The notes under the pieces were generated by a model, which worked only from the letters and a program-made list of their open reading frames with translations, was not told the DNA's origin and did no database searches. The translations under genes were made by a program, and so were the position numbers. A stretch of 13,290 nt of DNA from Acidobacteriaceae bacterium (GTDB lineage Bacteria > Acidobacteriota > Terriglobia > Terriglobales > Acidobacteriaceae), in assembly GCA_003168235.1 (NCBI GenBank), contig PMSZ01000351.1, positions 1-13,290 of the forward strand, written 5' to 3'. Below, one piece after another: positions 12,299-13,290 of the stretch (position 1 is its first letter; every line of letters starts with the position of its first letter).

Positions 12299-13290
12299 CT
12301 AGATCCGCGCGCAGACCGCCTTCGTCTGTGTGTAGAGATTAAGAACGTCCTTCCCCATCTCTCGCCCCCAGCCTGACTGCTTGTATCCACCAAACGGCAA
12401 AGCTGCGTCGAAAATGTTGTAGCAGTTGATCCAGACCGTCCCGGCGCGCAGCATGGCCGCAGTGCGGTGCGCTTTCGTGATGTCGTGGGTCCAGATTCCC
12501 GCAGCTAAGCCGTAGATCGAATCGTTGGCTCGGTTCAACAGTTCCTCCGGATTATCGAAAGGAATCGCCGTCACCACCGGTCCGAAAATTTCTTCCTTCA
12601 CCACCTTCATGGATTCGGTGGTATTGACCAAAACCGTCGGCTCGACGAAATATCCCTTGCCGTCGATCTTGTGGCCGCCCGAAGCGGCTTTCGCGCCCTC
12701 AGCCATGCCGATTTCGAGGTAATTGCAGACGCGCTGCAACTGCTCCTCGGAAACTAGTGGGCCCATGTGCGTCTTCGGATCGAGTCCCGCCCCGAACTTG
12801 ATCTTTGCTGCCTTGGCCGCCACGCCTTCGATCACCTGATCGAACACCGGGCGCTCGACATACAAACGTGAGCCGGCGCAGCAGCATTGTCCGTGATTGA
12901 AGAAAATGGCGCTGGCCGCGCCGCCAATGGCGATGTCGAGATCGGCGTCTTTGAACACGACGTTCGGAGATTTTCCGCCCAGCTCCAGCGAAACCTTTTT
13001 CAGATTTCCCGTGGCCGCGTGTACGATCAGCTTGCCCACTTCAGTCGATCCGGTGAAGGCAATCTTATCGACCAGATCGTGGGCTGCAAGTGCAGCACCC
13101 GCCGTCTCGCCGAATCCCGGGACCACGTTGACGACGCCATCCGGGAACCCGGCTTCCGTGATCAACTCGCCCAGGCGCAGCGCGGAAAGCGGCGTCTGTT
13201 CGGCTGGCTTCAGGATTACCGTGCATCCCGTGGCTAGCGCCGGAGCCAGTTTCCACGCTGCCATCAGTAGCGGGAAATTCCACGGAATAA
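12299..13290 (-). CDS. NAD(P)-dependent aldehyde dehydrogenase, C-terminal part (5' end outside window)
   Basis: About 330 residues are visible; the frame runs off the right edge. The fragment begins IPWNFPLLMAAWKLAPALA, so the ATG at 13262-13264 is internal. It has the general base Glu in LELGGKSPN (codon 12983-12985) and the catalytic Cys in FFNHGQCCCAGSR (middle Cys, codon 12881-12883). EEIFGPV, LPFGGYKQSGWGREMG and a LNLYTQTKAV ending also follow the ALDH1/ALDH2-like class. It oxidises an aldehyde to the acid in the cytoplasm. Substrate choice (acetaldehyde, phenylacetaldehyde, betaine aldehyde) cannot be judged here. A UUCG-loop terminator lies just downstream, so it is not read through strongly into the SDR operon. 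Confidence 0.95.
   Translation of the reverse strand, partial: IPWNFPLLMAAWKLAPALATGCTVILKPAEQTPLSALRLGELITEAGFPDGVVNVVPGFGETAGAALAAHDLVDKIAFTGSTEVGKLIVHAATGNLKKVSLELGGKSPNVVFKDADLDIAIGGAASAIFFNHGQCCCAGSRLYVERPVFDQVIEGVAAKAAKIKFGAGLDPKTHMGPLVSEEQLQRVCNYLEIGMAEGAKAASGGHKIDGKGYFVEPTVLVNTTESMKVVKEEIFGPVVTAIPFDNPEELLNRANDSIYGLAAGIWTHDITKAHRTAAMLRAGTVWINCYNIFDAALPFGGYKQSGWGREMGKDVLNLYTQTKAVCARI

Overview
The window looks like a chromosomal stretch of a Gram-negative, moderately GC-rich soil-type bacterium. My best guess is an Acidobacteriota (Terriglobia-like) genome. The reasons are the beta-rich secreted repeat proteins, a lipoprotein with a Pro-rich linker, a stand-alone response regulator ending in R-K-R-G-P-K-R, and the small YGYY/GPWFHG exported protein. 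This is recognition from memory, not a search. I see no phage genes, transposases or CRISPR array.

Left part (1-3927, plus strand): a cluster of exported proteins. It holds the 3' end of one repeat protein, a second repeat protein with a signal peptide and two modules, a small exported OB-fold-like protein, and a 686-residue lipoprotein whose start overlaps the preceding stop (ATGA). Three of the four share what looks like one beta-rich module of about 110-140 residues.

Middle (3980-9217): a selenocysteine tRNA (anticodon UCA) on the minus strand, then a 1-Cys peroxiredoxin (minus). A PhzF-family enzyme diverges from it (plus). Next comes a plus-strand run: a single-domain response regulator, an orphan LolD/MacB-type ABC ATPase, an unusually short tryptophan-2,3-dioxygenase-like heme protein, and an exported protein with two glyoxalase-fold (VOC) domains. 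The ATPase and the dioxygenase-like gene are 11 bases apart and probably co-transcribed. The 222-base gap before the response regulator holds three inverted repeats.

Right part (9218-13290): a decayed minus-strand outer-membrane barrel C-terminus, a strong terminator, a small exported Cys/Tyr/Gly-rich protein, then tRNA-Gly(GCC) with a clear sigma-70-type promoter and tRNA-Cys(GCA), with a terminator between the two. After these, on the minus strand, are an SDR-quinone oxidoreductase operon (ATGA overlap, promoter and near-perfect ribosome binding site visible) and a truncated aldehyde dehydrogenase with a UUCG-loop terminator. The last three could work together on aldehyde, quinone or carbonyl detoxification, but the terminator puts the dehydrogenase in a separate transcript.

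No gap without a gene exceeds 300 bases. The most interesting items are the shared secreted module family, the lone selC gene with no selenoprotein nearby, and the shortened TDO-like enzyme paired with an ABC ATPase.
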